This document shows, in pieces, positions 41,871 to 51,032 of a stretch of DNA of 64,000 bases. The stretch is from assembly GCA_004020645.1 (NCBI GenBank), contig SAQL01000013.1:1-64000 (forward strand). Reading direction: 5' to 3'. How positions within the stretch are numbered: the stretch's first letter is position 1; each line of letters starts with the position of its first letter. Below the pieces are notes generated by a model that did not search any database, had not been told where the DNA came from, and saw only the letters and a list, made by a program, of their open reading frames with translations. Made by a program: the position numbers and the translations under genes. The stretch is from Mesorhizobium sp. (GTDB taxonomy: Bacteria; Pseudomonadota; Alphaproteobacteria; Rhizobiales; Rhizobiaceae).

Positions 41871-43339
41871 CAGCGATCCTCCCGTTCGGGAAAGCTCATG
41901 ACGACGGACAATCCTGGATCGGCAGGCAGGAGATCAAGCCGACCGCTGTGAAATGTCATGATTGCCTTGGCCAGACTGAGGCCCAGGCCGGAGCCCGGCT
42001 GCGAGCGGCTCTTCTCCAGGCGCACGAAACGCTCGGTCGCCCTGGCGCGATCGGCATCGTCGGGAATGCCCTGGCCGTTGTCTGTGACGGAAAGCCTGAT
42101 TTCGCTACCGACGCGATCGAGCGTCACGCGGACGGTCGGCTTGGATGGCGAATCGGTCGAATATTTGATCGCGTTGTCGACGATGTTCGATAGCGCCTGG
42201 CCGATCAACTCGCGATTGCCTTCAACAGCGAAGGCATCCTGCACCGAGGTCTCGAGTGTCACTCCCGCCTCCTCCGCCACCGGCTCGTAGAGCTCGACGA
42301 CATCGCGCACGGACGCAGCCAGATCGACCCGGCTGGTGCTTTCTGACGAATAGCCCGCCTCCAGCCTGGAGATCATCAGGATGGCGTTGAAGGTCTTTAT
42401 CAGCTGGTCGGACTCGGCGATGGTCGCTTCAAGCGCCTGGCGGTAGTCGGTGGGGTTGTGCTTGCCGGAGAGCGTCGCCTCGGCGCGGTTGCGCAGCCTG
42501 GTCAGCGGCGTCTTCAGATCGTGGGCGATGTTGTCGGAGACCTGCTTCAGCCCTTCATTCAGCGTGGCGATCCTGGCCAACATGGAATTGAGATTTTCGG
42601 AGAGCCGATCGAACTCGTCGCCGGCGCCGGTGACCGGCAGCCGGCCGGAAAGGTCGCCGCCCATGATGCGGCGACTGGCCTCCGACACCGAGTCGATCCG
42701 CTTCAGCGCCGCGCGTCCGACGAAGAACCAGATCAAGAGTCCGCCGAGCGCCATCATCCCGAGCGCCAGCATCAAAGCGCGGCGGATGACGGCGCGGAAC
42801 CGCTCCGGCTCGCCGAGATCGCGGCCCACGAGCATGATCATCTGGTTCGGCAGGCGCAGCACCAAGGCAATGGCGTTGTGGCCCTTCTCGCCTTCGACCT
42901 GGACTTCGCTCTGGCTCGGTTCGTTCGGGTCGGCGACCGGGTTGCGCTGCCGCTCGAGCTCGCCCTCGCCGAAGCGCCGGTAGGAAAACGGCTCCGTAGT
43001 CCAGCCCTCGGCCTCGAGAACGCCGGGCTCCAGGCTCTGCACGTTTCCGGTTAGGATCTGGCCGTTGGTGTCAGCGATCAAATAGAGATTGGCGCCGGGC
43101 TGGCGGGAGCGCTGCTCGACCACGCGGACCAGCAGCGGCAAGCCGCCGCGCTGGTAGGCCCGGGCGAGGCCGAGCACTTCGTCGTTGATAGTCTCCTGCG
43201 TCTGGCCGGTCAGCATGCGTGCCGACAGCGAGGTCATGTAGAAGACGAGCAGCACCGCACAGATGGCGAACAGCAGGAGATAGAGCGCCGAAAGCCGCGC
43301 TGCCGTCGTCTTCATGATGGCCGGCATGGAGAGAGCCAT
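41870..43339 (-). CDS. Sensor histidine kinase
   Basis: A 489-residue kinase: two transmembrane helices (near residues 15-35 and 170-195) around a periplasmic sensor, a HAMP domain (RRIMGGDLSGRLPVTGAGDE), the dimerisation/phospho-acceptor helix (DNIAHDLKTPLTRLRNRA) and HATPase (SNIVDNAIKY, GSGLGLSLAKAI). It forms a pair with the response regulator just upstream (3 bp apart or overlapping, depending on the start; ATGs at 43339, 43327 and 43315 are possible). In related rhizobia this pair always sits between degP and glnE. The stimulus is unknown. Confidence 0.9.
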   Translation of the reverse strand: MALSMPAIMKTTAARLSALYLLLFAICAVLLVFYMTSLSARMLTGQTQETINDEVLGLARAYQRGGLPLLVRVVEQRSRQPGANLYLIADTNGQILTGNVQSLEPGVLEAEGWTTEPFSYRRFGEGELERQRNPVADPNEPSQSEVQVEGEKGHNAIALVLRLPNQMIMLVGRDLGEPERFRAVIRRALMLALGMMALGGLLIWFFVGRAALKRIDSVSEASRRIMGGDLSGRLPVTGAGDEFDRLSENLNSMLARIATLNEGLKQVSDNIAHDLKTPLTRLRNRAEATLSGKHNPTDYRQALEATIAESDQLIKTFNAILMISRLEAGYSSESTSRVDLAASVRDVVELYEPVAEEAGVTLETSVQDAFAVEGNRELIGQALSNIVDNAIKYSTDSPSKPTVRVTLDRVGSEIRLSVTDNGQGIPDDADRARATERFVRLEKSRSQPGSGLGLSLAKAIMTFHSGRLDLLPADPGLSVVMSFPEREDR

Positions 43340-43340
43340 G

Positions 43341-44015
43341 CTACCCGCTCTTGAGCATATAGCCGGCGCCACGAACCGTGTGCAGGATCGGCTTGTCGAA
43401 GCCCTTCTCGATCTTGCCGCGCAGCCGCGAGACGTGAACGTCGATGACGTTGGTCTGCGGATCGAAATGGTAGTCCCAGACATTTTCCAGCAGCATGGTG
43501 CGCGTTACCACCTGGCCTGCATGGCGCATCAGATACTCAAGCAGGCGAAACTCGCGCGGTTGCAGCGTGATCTCCCTGGCTGCGCGCCGTACCGAATGAG
43601 AGAGCCTGTCGAGTTCGAGATCGCCGACCCGGTAGACGGTTTCGGCTTCCTTGGCGCTGGCGCGGCGGTTCAGCACCTCGACCCGGGCCAGAAGCTCGGA
43701 AAACGCATAGGGCTTGGTCAGATAGTCGTCGCCACCGGCGCGCAAGCCGGTGACCCGGTCGTCGACTTCGCCGAGCGCCGACAGGATCAGCACCGGCGTC
43801 GTGTTGCCTCTGGATCTCAGGCCGGCGATGACCGACAGGCCGTCGCGGCGCGGCAACATGCGGTCGACGACCATCACGTCATAGTCCCCGGAGTCAGCGA
43901 GCGCGAAGCCGGTTTCGCCGTCGCCGGCGACATGGGCGGTGTGGCCGGCCTCGGTAAAGGCTTTCTGGAGGTAATCGGCCGCCTCGCGATCGTCTTCTAT
44001 GACGAGAATCTTCAT
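43341..44015 (-). CDS. OmpR/PhoB-family response regulator
   Basis: A 224-residue regulator: receiver domain (MKILVIEDD, MVVDRMLPRRDG with the phosphorylated Asp, KPYAFSELLARV with the conserved Lys) and a winged-helix DNA-binding domain (LQPREFRLLEYLMRHAGQVV, NVIDVHVSRLRGKIEKGF). Partner of the adjacent histidine kinase. The start at 44015 gives the standard receiver N-terminus; a longer frame from 44078 adds unconserved residues. Confidence 0.92.
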   Translation of the reverse strand: MKILVIEDDREAADYLQKAFTEAGHTAHVAGDGETGFALADSGDYDVMVVDRMLPRRDGLSVIAGLRSRGNTTPVLILSALGEVDDRVTGLRAGGDDYLTKPYAFSELLARVEVLNRRASAKEAETVYRVGDLELDRLSHSVRRAAREITLQPREFRLLEYLMRHAGQVVTRTMLLENVWDYHFDPQTNVIDVHVSRLRGKIEKGFDKPILHTVRGAGYMLKSG

Positions 44016-44129
44016 GGGACCGTTATACGCGATTTCGCTGGAAGATTGAGTGGCCGGCATATGCATCGTGGCCTTCACCAGGGCGTATCGCGAACAAATT
44101 GATTCAAGGATACGCAGTAAGTCTTTGTT

Positions 44130-44340
44130 TTGAAATGTCGTTGCCCCAGAGCCATCGGCACCCTCGGATCAAGCCCGAGGCAGGCTTTTGGGCGGGATGC
44201 TCTGTTGTTTGAGCATGTCGTCATCCCAAAACCGCTTCACACTTTTGGGCGACATGCTTTGTTGTTCGAGCATATCGTCATGCTCTGTTCGAGCGGCAGC
44301 GGGCGATGGGAGCCCGCTGCCGCTGGGGCGGAACACGATG
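44130..44340. repeat. Intergenic palindromic repeats, degenerate copies
   Basis: The 408-bp gap between degP and the regulator gene contains GCATGTCG (44213-44220) and CGACATGC (44250-44257) bracketing CCCAAAA...TTTTGGG, a diverged copy of the palindromic unit seen intact at 50299 and 62454. A further hairpin (GAGCGGCAGCGGGC with GCCCGCTGCCGC, near 44300) follows. No gene is present. Confidence 0.6.
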
Positions 44341-44423
44341 ACTGACTAACGCATTCAGCCCCGTGCTTTCCCGCGCGGCAGCTGGGGGTGTTTGAAACCG
44401 CCGCACCGGAAAAGTCTGGAACG

Positions 44424-45953
44424 TCAGCCCTTGGCGACAGGCAGCGCGACGAAGCGGTTGCTGTCGTCGCGGGTGATCTGCATCAGCACCGCCTTGCGGC
44501 CCGACTTCACCGCGTCGGCCATGGCCTTGGCGACGTCGTCTGTACCATTGACCTCCGTCGAATTGACCGAGGTGATGATGTCGCCGGGCTGGATGCCGCG
44601 ATCGGCGGCATCGCTGTCGGGATCGACATCAGTCACGACAAGCCCCTTGCCATCGTCGGATGTGGTGACGGTGAGGCCAAGATCGGCCAGCGTATCGGCC
44701 TTTGGCGGAGCGGAAGGCTGTTGGTCGGCCGAGGCCTGCTTGTCGCTGGAAGGCAACGTGCCGAGATCGACCTTGACCGTCTCGCTCTTGCCGTCACGCC
44801 ACAGCGTGACGTCGACCGGCTTGCCGGGCGGGTAGGCGCCGATCAGACGGGCGAGTTCCTTCGGCGAAGCGACGTCCTTGCCGTCCACCTGAGTGATGAC
44901 GTCACCGGCTGATATGCCGGCCTTCTTGCCGGGACCATCGTCTTGGGCGCTGGAAACCAGCGCACCCTTATCGGACTTCAGCCCGAGCGATTCGGCGATT
45001 TCGGAGGTGACCGGCTGGATCTCGACGCCAAGCCAGCCGCGCTGGACGGTGCCATCCTCCATCAAATCCTGCACGACCTGTTTGGCGGTCGAGGCGGGAA
45101 TGTCGAAGGCAATGCCAACGCTACCGCCGGACGGCGAGAAGATCGCGGTGTTGATGCCGACGACCTGGCCGTTGAGGTTGAAGGTCGGGCCGCCCGAATT
45201 GCCGCGGTTCACCGAGGCGTCGATCTGGATGAAGTCATCATAGGGGCCAGCGCCGATATCGCGGCCACGGGCCGAGACGATGCCGGCGGTGACCGTGCCG
45301 CCGAGGCCGAACGGATTGCCGACGGCCACGACCCAGTCGCCGACGCGAACCTTTGAATCATCGGCGAAGTCGACATAGGTGAACTTGCCGTCGCCTTCGA
45401 CCTTGAGCACTGCGAGATCGGTGCGCGGATCTGTGCCGACCAGTTTGGCGTCGAGTTCCTTGCCGTCATGCATCACCACCGTGAAGGACGAGCCTTCTCC
45501 GACGACATGGTTGTTGGTGACGAGGTAGCCGTCCTCGGAGATGAAGAAACCGGAACCCTGGGCGACCGGCCGCGGCTGGCGGTCACGGCGTCCGAAACGT
45601 CGCATTCCATCCCGGCCATCCTGATCGCCAAAGCCACGGAACTCCCTGAAGAAGCGGCGCAATTGCGGATCATCGGGAAGATTGCCGAAGGCGTCGGGCA
45701 GGTCGGAGCCGTCGTCGGCGGTCGATTCTATCTTGGCTTTGACGCGGACACTGACGACCGCCGGCGAAACGCGCTCGACCACGTCGGCGAAGCTCGGGAC
45801 CTGCGGTGCTTCGACACGCACGGCTTCGGCCAGGACCGGGACTGTCCCGGTGGCAACCGCGCCGAAGCCGATCGCGCCGGCAATGGCAACTGAAGCGGCG
45901 GCAGCCATCAGGCGTTTGCGGGTGCGGGGATATGAATTGGGGGCAATATTCAT
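44424..45953 (-). CDS. degP: DegP/HtrA-type periplasmic serine protease
   Basis: A 509-residue periplasmic protease-chaperone that degrades misfolded envelope proteins. Signal segment (LMAAAASVAIAGAIGFGAVA), trypsin-like domain with His149 (TNNHVVG), Asp179 (DLAVLKV) and Ser253 (RGNSGGP), then two PDZ domains. A Gly/Arg/Asp-rich insert (FGDQDGRDGMRRFGRRDRQ) near residue 110 is typical of the rhizobial form. ATG at 45953 gives the right N-terminus. First gene of the degP-regulator-kinase-glnE group, downstream of the ccm genes. Confidence 0.93.
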   Translation of the reverse strand: MNIAPNSYPRTRKRLMAAAASVAIAGAIGFGAVATGTVPVLAEAVRVEAPQVPSFADVVERVSPAVVSVRVKAKIESTADDGSDLPDAFGNLPDDPQLRRFFREFRGFGDQDGRDGMRRFGRRDRQPRPVAQGSGFFISEDGYLVTNNHVVGEGSSFTVVMHDGKELDAKLVGTDPRTDLAVLKVEGDGKFTYVDFADDSKVRVGDWVVAVGNPFGLGGTVTAGIVSARGRDIGAGPYDDFIQIDASVNRGNSGGPTFNLNGQVVGINTAIFSPSGGSVGIAFDIPASTAKQVVQDLMEDGTVQRGWLGVEIQPVTSEIAESLGLKSDKGALVSSAQDDGPGKKAGISAGDVITQVDGKDVASPKELARLIGAYPPGKPVDVTLWRDGKSETVKVDLGTLPSSDKQASADQQPSAPPKADTLADLGLTVTTSDDGKGLVVTDVDPDSDAADRGIQPGDIITSVNSTEVNGTDDVAKAMADAVKSGRKAVLMQITRDDSNRFVALPVAKG

Positions 45954-46083
45954 AGGTCTCGTATCCTCTTTCAAGGGATGCGCTTCGGTCGGCATCCTCG
46001 GACAAGAGAAATAGAGGCGCAGACATTACGGCGCCATTTCCGGTGCATGAAACTTTTGTAATGTTTGCGGGCGGCCGCCGCCT

Positions 46084-46551
46084 TCAGTCGCGGTGCAAAA
46101 TAGTATCCAGCTCCGCTTGTTCCTCGGCGGTCAACGCATCGGTTGCCGTCGAACGGCGCGACCGGGCGGTCAGCACGATGAAAATCCCGCCGACAAGGAG
46201 CAGAAGGACCGGCGTGCCCCAGAGCAATGCATTGCGCAGGCTGAAGCGCGGCTTCAACAGCACGAACTCGCCATACCGGGAAACGATGTAGTCGATCACC
46301 TGCTGGTCGGTGTCGCCGGCGACGAGGCGCTGGCGCACCAGCACGCGCAGGTCGCGGGCAAGGTCGGCATCGGATTCGTCGATCGACTGGTTCTGGCAAA
46401 CCATGCAGCGCAGCTCCTCCGAAAGCGTCCGCGCCCGCGCCTCAAGCGCCGGATCGGCCAGAACCTCGTCTGGCTTCACCGCAAGTGCGGCGCCGACAAA
46501 CAACAGTGTCAGCAGCAGGATCAGCGAAGCCAGCGAAAATCTCGCGGTCAT
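46084..46551 (-). CDS. ccmH: Cytochrome c-type biogenesis protein CcmH
   Basis: A 155-residue membrane-anchored thiol-redox protein. A signal/anchor helix is followed by the LRCMVCQ motif (Cys49, Cys52) that keeps apocytochrome c cysteines reduced for haem attachment, then a C-terminal helix (LLWGTPVLLLLVGGIFIVL). Also called cycL in rhizobia. Its ATG overlaps the ccmF stop by four bases, so it is translationally coupled to it. Confidence 0.95.
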   Translation of the reverse strand: MTARFSLASLILLLTLLFVGAALAVKPDEVLADPALEARARTLSEELRCMVCQNQSIDESDADLARDLRVLVRQRLVAGDTDQQVIDYIVSRYGEFVLLKPRFSLRNALLWGTPVLLLLVGGIFIVLTARSRRSTATDALTAEEQAELDTILHRD

Positions 46552-48539
46552 GGCAGGCTCGCAGAAGGCACGGCGCCCGTCGACTTGCGGCGGCGGGACG
46601 GTGCGCCAACGCGCAGCCGCCGGTCCATGAGCGACATCGCAGCACCTGCCATCATGACAAGGGCTCCGCCCCAGATCAGCGTCACCAGCGGCTTCCACCA
46701 CAGCCGCACCACGACAGAGCCGTCGGTCCCCTCGTCGCCAAGCGAGAGATAGAGCTGGCTGAACCCGATCGTCTTGATTCCGGACTCGGTTGTCGTCATC
46801 TGTCGGACCGGATAGGAGCGCTTGGACGAGGTGATTACGGCGGTTGTGCTTCCGTCGGCGCCGAGCAGGGCGAAGCGGCCGCGATCCTCGCTGTAGTTGG
46901 GCCCCTGGGCCGGATAGAGCCCTTCGAAGCGCAGCGTGTGGCCGGACAGTTGCACGGTCTCGCCAGCATGCATAGACAGGATCTTCTCGGTTCCGAAGCA
47001 AAGTGTGCCGACGATGCCCAGCGTCGTCAGCCCAAGGCCGAGATGGGCGAGCGCGGTGCCGAAGACCGAACGCGGCAGGCCGGCGAAGCGCCTGAGCATG
47101 ATGCTGGGCGCCACAGTGCCAAAGCCGGATTTGACAGCAATATCGGTGAGCGCGCCACAGATCAGCCAGAAGCCCAAGCCGACGCCAAGTGCTGCGAACA
47201 CCGACGCGCCGTCGATGAACAAGGCCGTCACCAGCACGGCCAGAAGCGCTGCGGCGAAGGCCGCCATCAGCCGCTGGGCGACGGCGAAAATGTCGCCGCG
47301 CTTCCAGGCCAGCAGCGGCCCGAACGGGACCACGACCAGAAGCGGCACCATCAGCGGGCCGAACGTCAGGTTAAAGAACGGCGCGCCGACCGAAATCTTG
47401 TCGGCTGAAACGGCCTCGACGGCCAACGGATACAGCGTGCCGATCAGCACGGTGGCGGTGGCCGTAGTCAGGAACAGATTGTTGAGGACCAGCGCCCCCT
47501 CGCGCGAGATCGGATGAAACAGGCCGCCGGCCGTCAACCTGGAGGCGCGAAACGCGAACAACGCTAGTGATCCGCCGATGAACAGTGTCAGGATACAGAG
47601 AATGAACACGCCGCGCGTCGGATCGGTGGCGAAGGCGTGGACGGAAGTGAGCACGCCGGAGCGCACCAGGAAGGTGCCGAGCAGCGATAGCGAGAAGGTC
47701 AGGATCGCCAACAACAACGTCCAGATCTTCAAGGCCGAGCGCTTTTCCATGACGATCGCCGAATGGAGCAGCGCGGTGCCGGCCAGCCAAGGCATGAAGG
47801 AGGCGTTCTCGACCGGATCCCAGAACCAGAAACCGCCCCAGCCAAGTTCGTAATAGGCCCAGTAGGAACCCATGGCGATGCCGCCGGTCAGGAACATCCA
47901 GGCGACCAGCGTCCATGGCCGCACCCAGCGCGCCCAGGACGCGTCGATGCGGCCTTCGATGAGGGCGGCGACCGAGAAGGAAAAGCAGATCGAGAAGCCG
48001 ACATAGCCGAGATAGAGCAGCGGCGGATGGATGGCGAGGCCAAGATCCTGCAGGATCGGGTTGAGATCGCGGCCCTCGATCGGCGCCGGATTAAGCCTGG
48101 CGAACGGGTTGGACGTCGCCAGGATGAACAGGAGAAAGGTGGCGCCGATCGCGCCTTGCACGGCCAGCACATTGGCTCGAAGGGTCGCGGGAAGATTGCT
48201 GCCGAAAGCAGCGACGAGCGCGCCGAAAAAGGTCAGGATCAGCACCCAGAGCAGCATCGAGCCCTCGTGATTGCCCCAGGTGCCGGTGATCTTGTAGATC
48301 AGCGGCTGCAGCGAATGCGAATTGTCCCAGACGTTGGCCACTGAAAAATCGGACGTTGCATAGGCTATCGCCAGCGCCGCGAAGGACAGAGCGGTCAAGG
48401 CAAAGCCGGTCACCGCGACCGGACCGCCGACGGCCATCATCTTCTGGTTGTTCATGCGCGCGCCGAACATCGGCACCAGCGTCTGCACCAAAGACAGCGC
48501 GAACGCCAGGACCAGCGCGAAATGTCCGGTTTCAACCAT
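46548..48539 (-). CDS. ccmF: Cytochrome c haem lyase subunit CcmF
   Basis: A 663-residue inner-membrane protein with about 15 transmembrane helices. It carries the WWD haem-handling signature (GWGGFWFWDPVENASFMPW) and conserved periplasmic histidines, and joins haem delivered by CcmE to apocytochrome c together with CcmH and CcmI. Known as cycK in rhizobia. ATG at 48539 (MVETGHFAL) gives the typical start; a TTG three codons upstream is less likely. Confidence 0.95.
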   Translation of the reverse strand: MVETGHFALVLAFALSLVQTLVPMFGARMNNQKMMAVGGPVAVTGFALTALSFAALAIAYATSDFSVANVWDNSHSLQPLIYKITGTWGNHEGSMLLWVLILTFFGALVAAFGSNLPATLRANVLAVQGAIGATFLLFILATSNPFARLNPAPIEGRDLNPILQDLGLAIHPPLLYLGYVGFSICFSFSVAALIEGRIDASWARWVRPWTLVAWMFLTGGIAMGSYWAYYELGWGGFWFWDPVENASFMPWLAGTALLHSAIVMEKRSALKIWTLLLAILTFSLSLLGTFLVRSGVLTSVHAFATDPTRGVFILCILTLFIGGSLALFAFRASRLTAGGLFHPISREGALVLNNLFLTTATATVLIGTLYPLAVEAVSADKISVGAPFFNLTFGPLMVPLLVVVPFGPLLAWKRGDIFAVAQRLMAAFAAALLAVLVTALFIDGASVFAALGVGLGFWLICGALTDIAVKSGFGTVAPSIMLRRFAGLPRSVFGTALAHLGLGLTTLGIVGTLCFGTEKILSMHAGETVQLSGHTLRFEGLYPAQGPNYSEDRGRFALLGADGSTTAVITSSKRSYPVRQMTTTESGIKTIGFSQLYLSLGDEGTDGSVVVRLWWKPLVTLIWGGALVMMAGAAMSLMDRRLRVGAPSRRRKSTGAVPSASLP

Positions 48540-48555
48540 TGTGGCCAAGCCCGCC

Positions 48556-48618
48556 AGGTTTTTGTTTTGCCGCAGGATCTTGCCGCAAAACCGAGGGACA
48601 CTTTTGCGGAACCTGCTT
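48556..48618. repeat. Palindromic repeat inside the ccm operon
   Basis: CAGGTT (48556-48561) and AACCTG bracket CCGCAAAA and TTTTGCGG, forming a nested hairpin in the 77-bp gap between ccmE and ccmF. It resembles the CGCAAAA/TTTTGCG unit at 50299 and 62454. It touches the ccmE stop codon and might tune read-through within the operon. Confidence 0.55.
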
Positions 48619-49060
48619 AGTCACTCTTGCTCTCCTGCCACACGCCCTTGGATTTGAGGCTCTCGGCCACCTCCTTGGGCATGTAGTTCTCGTCGTGTTT
48701 GGCCAGCACGCTGTCGGCGACGAAGACGCCGTCCGGGCGAAACGTGCCTTCAGTGATGACGCCCTGCTCCTCGCGGAAAAGGTCGGGAAGAATGCCGGTG
48801 TAGGTGACCTTGACCTGCTTCTGGTTGTCGGTCACCGAAAAGGCGACGGTGGCTCCCTGACCGCGCTCGATCGTACCTTTTTCGACGAGGCCGCCGAGTC
48901 TGATACGCTGCCCGGGCTGCAGGCTGGCGTTGGTCAGATCGGCGGGCATGTAAAAGTAGGAGGCCTTCTGGCCGAGCGCGTAGAAGGTCAGACCGGTGGC
49001 GGCACCGAGAAAGGCCAACCCTCCGGCGATCACCGACAGTCTTTTCTGCTTGCGCGTCAT
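48617..49060 (-). CDS. ccmE: Haem chaperone CcmE
   Basis: A 147-residue protein with an N-terminal membrane anchor (LSVIAGGLAFLGAATGLTFYAL) and a periplasmic beta-barrel that binds haem covalently through His122 in the motif KHDENYMP (His-x-x-x-Tyr). It delivers haem to CcmF. Known as cycJ in rhizobia. Starts 3 bp after the ccmI stop. Confidence 0.96.
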   Translation of the reverse strand: MTRKQKRLSVIAGGLAFLGAATGLTFYALGQKASYFYMPADLTNASLQPGQRIRLGGLVEKGTIERGQGATVAFSVTDNQKQVKVTYTGILPDLFREEQGVITEGTFRPDGVFVADSVLAKHDENYMPKEVAESLKSKGVWQESKSD

Positions 49061-49063
49061 GTT

Positions 49064-50194
49064 TTACTCCGTCGCCGTCAGGCCAAGCGAGACGGCAAAG
49101 GCGGTGAATTTCTTTGCTTCCTCACTGTCGGAGCCAAAAACGGCGATACCGCGATTGAGCGCGCCGCGTGCCTGATCGGCCTTGCCCAGCACGACATAGG
49201 AACGAATAAGCTGCATCCATCCTTCCGCATCGCGCGGGTTTTGCCGAAGTCTTTCATCAAGTCCCGCGACCATGGTGTTGATCATAGCTTCCCTGTCCTG
49301 CGGCGACATCGACGAGGCGGCATCGACATCCCCGGCGTCCGGGCCTTTTGCAGGCACTCCCGAAGCGACGCTCCGCCTGGCGGATTCGGCCAGTGCCTGC
49401 TCGACGGCGGCGCGCCAGGCTGAATCCTGCGGCAAGGCCGCGAGCATTTTCTGCCAGCCAGCTGTCGCCTCCTCAATACGGCCTTCCTGCGCCATGCCCA
49501 TCGCCAGATAAAAGCTGGCCTTCGGATTTGCCGGATCGAGCTTCAGCGCCGCCTCGAAGGCGGCCTGAGCGTCGGCCGAGACAATGCCGCCCGCTGCGCT
49601 GGCGATCGCCTCGCCGAGGCCGGCCTGGCGGGCAGCGCTGTCGCCGTCGAGGCGAATGGCATTGCGGTACGCCGTCACCGCGTCGGAAAACCGCTGCATG
49701 CGCAGATAGACCGGCGCGAGAACGTCCCAACCCCTGCCGTCGGACGGATTGGCGGCAAGGTAGGCCTCGGCGCGTGCCACCAGCTCGTCCACCGAACTGT
49801 CGGCGGGATTCTTGGCCAGTCGCTCGCTGAGCGGCTGCGACGGCAACTCGGGCGAGCCGAGCTGGCTGTACAAGCCCCAACTGACCAGCGGAACCGCCAG
49901 GACCGCAGCCGTCGCAACCAGCCTGGTCGCCATCGACGGCTGCCGCGTCGCTGCCTTGTCGCCGACATTGTCCAGGCGAAGGATGCGGCGGGCGATCTCC
50001 GCACGCGCCTCTTCGGCCTCCGCCGGCTGGATCAGGCCACGCGCCACGTCCCGGTCAAGCTCGGACAACTGGTCGCGATAGACTTCAAGGTCATGATCGC
50101 TGCTCGCCGAAACACCCTTCGGGCCGCCGGCCAGCGGCAGCAGAACCGCCAGGCTTGCACCCAGCGTGAGAATGGCAGCTATGACCCAGAACAG
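49064..50194 (-). CDS. ccmI: Cytochrome c biogenesis protein CcmI
   Basis: A 376-residue membrane protein: two N-terminal transmembrane helices (LFWVIAAILTLGASLAVLLP and one near residue 95) enclosing a leucine-zipper-like cytoplasmic loop (DQLSELDRDVARGLIQPAEAEEARAEIARR), then a periplasmic tetratricopeptide domain (RGWDVLAPVYLRMQRFSDAV, ASFYLAMGMAQEGR) that holds apocytochrome c. Known as cycH in rhizobia; first gene of the ccmIEFH operon. ATG at 50194 fits the family N-terminus. Confidence 0.92.
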   Translation of the reverse strand: MFWVIAAILTLGASLAVLLPLAGGPKGVSASSDHDLEVYRDQLSELDRDVARGLIQPAEAEEARAEIARRILRLDNVGDKAATRQPSMATRLVATAAVLAVPLVSWGLYSQLGSPELPSQPLSERLAKNPADSSVDELVARAEAYLAANPSDGRGWDVLAPVYLRMQRFSDAVTAYRNAIRLDGDSAARQAGLGEAIASAAGGIVSADAQAAFEAALKLDPANPKASFYLAMGMAQEGRIEEATAGWQKMLAALPQDSAWRAAVEQALAESARRSVASGVPAKGPDAGDVDAASSMSPQDREAMINTMVAGLDERLRQNPRDAEGWMQLIRSYVVLGKADQARGALNRGIAVFGSDSEEAKKFTAFAVSLGLTATE

Positions 50195-50298
50195 CATGCT
50201 TCTTCCAATAACGGCAGAGCCCTGCTCTGCCAACACAGGCGTCCTGCGACGCTTTGACGGCAGATGCGTCGCATGTCCTTGATTGATGTCAACCGGAC

Positions 50299-50401
50299 CT
50301 AAAGCGCGTCGCGTTCGACCGGCTTCACGCGACGCGCTTTAGGCTGTTGTTTTCATGCATGTCGTTATCGCAAAACCGCAACATACTTTTGCGCGACATG
50401 C
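50299..50401. repeat. Two-hairpin intergenic palindromic repeat, intact copy
   Basis: A perfect 16-bp inverted repeat (CTAAAGCGCGTCGCGT at 50299-50314 against 50327-50342) is followed by a second hairpin: GCATGTCG (50357-50364) with CGACATGC (50394-50401), containing CGCAAAA and TTTTGCG. The same two-hairpin layout occurs at 62454-62557. It lies between ccmI and the lipoprotein gene. Confidence 0.75.
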
Positions 50402-50417
50402 ATTATCCGGCCGGTCG

Positions 50418-50858
50418 TTACGTCAGTGGCGTCCAGCTGCCATCGGCGTTGCGGCAAGCGGTTCCGCGCGCGGTGGCGCCGGCAGCGCCGGTAAAGACCG
50501 TATGCGTGTATTGCCGGCAGTCCTGCGAGCCGACACGATAGGGCTGGGCGGGCACGACTTCGCCGTAATGCGCCGACCGATCGCTCTTCCATGTCACCTT
50601 CTGGCCGCTCGCCGTGTACTCGAGCGCCCTGTATTCCGCTTCCAGCGCCTTGCGCTTTTCCGGATCGCTCAAGCCGGTACCGATGGATCCGCTGACGAGG
50701 CCGCCCCCCATGGCGGAAATGATCGTCGTCGCGATCTTGCCGCCACTTGGCGGCGTGGCGGCCGGCTGCGGCGCCACCGTGGGGCCAGAGCTCTTGCCCA
50801 GCGTCGTGCAGCCGGAAACGGCCAGCAGTGCGGAAACGAGCGCGACGCGAATCTTCAT
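50418..50858 (-). CDS. 17-kDa-antigen-like surface lipoprotein (RT0821/Lpp0805 type)
   Basis: A 146-residue lipoprotein. The signal ends in a lipobox (LLAVSGCTTLG, Cys18), so it is acylated and exported. A Gly-rich helix (AMGGGLVSGSIGTGLSDPEKRKALEAEYRALE) is followed by QDCRQYTHTVF and GTACRNADGSWTPL, the end typical of this surface-protein family. ATG at 50858 gives the lipobox at the right distance; the longer frame is not conserved. Exact function unknown; envelope stability is likely. Confidence 0.75.
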   Translation of the reverse strand: MKIRVALVSALLAVSGCTTLGKSSGPTVAPQPAATPPSGGKIATTIISAMGGGLVSGSIGTGLSDPEKRKALEAEYRALEYTASGQKVTWKSDRSAHYGEVVPAQPYRVGSQDCRQYTHTVFTGAAGATARGTACRNADGSWTPLT

Positions 50859-51032
50859 GCCAACAACCGGTTTTCTTGAGTTAGAGCTGGGCCGCGCCAT
50901 CGGGAAGTCGGCGTGGCCATAGTGTCGATGTTTGTCGGAAATTTGGCCACGGCCGACGGCTCCGGGACCAGTCGACATGCCGCAATATCACGCACCGTCG
51001 ATCAATGTCGACTGGCCCAGCAAAGCATAAGT

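Noticed and set aside
39633..41951. Very long plus-strand open frame opposite glnE
   Set aside because: It mirrors the codon periodicity of glnE, is rich in Arg, Gly, Asp and His, has no ribosome-binding site, and glnE itself is beyond doubt.
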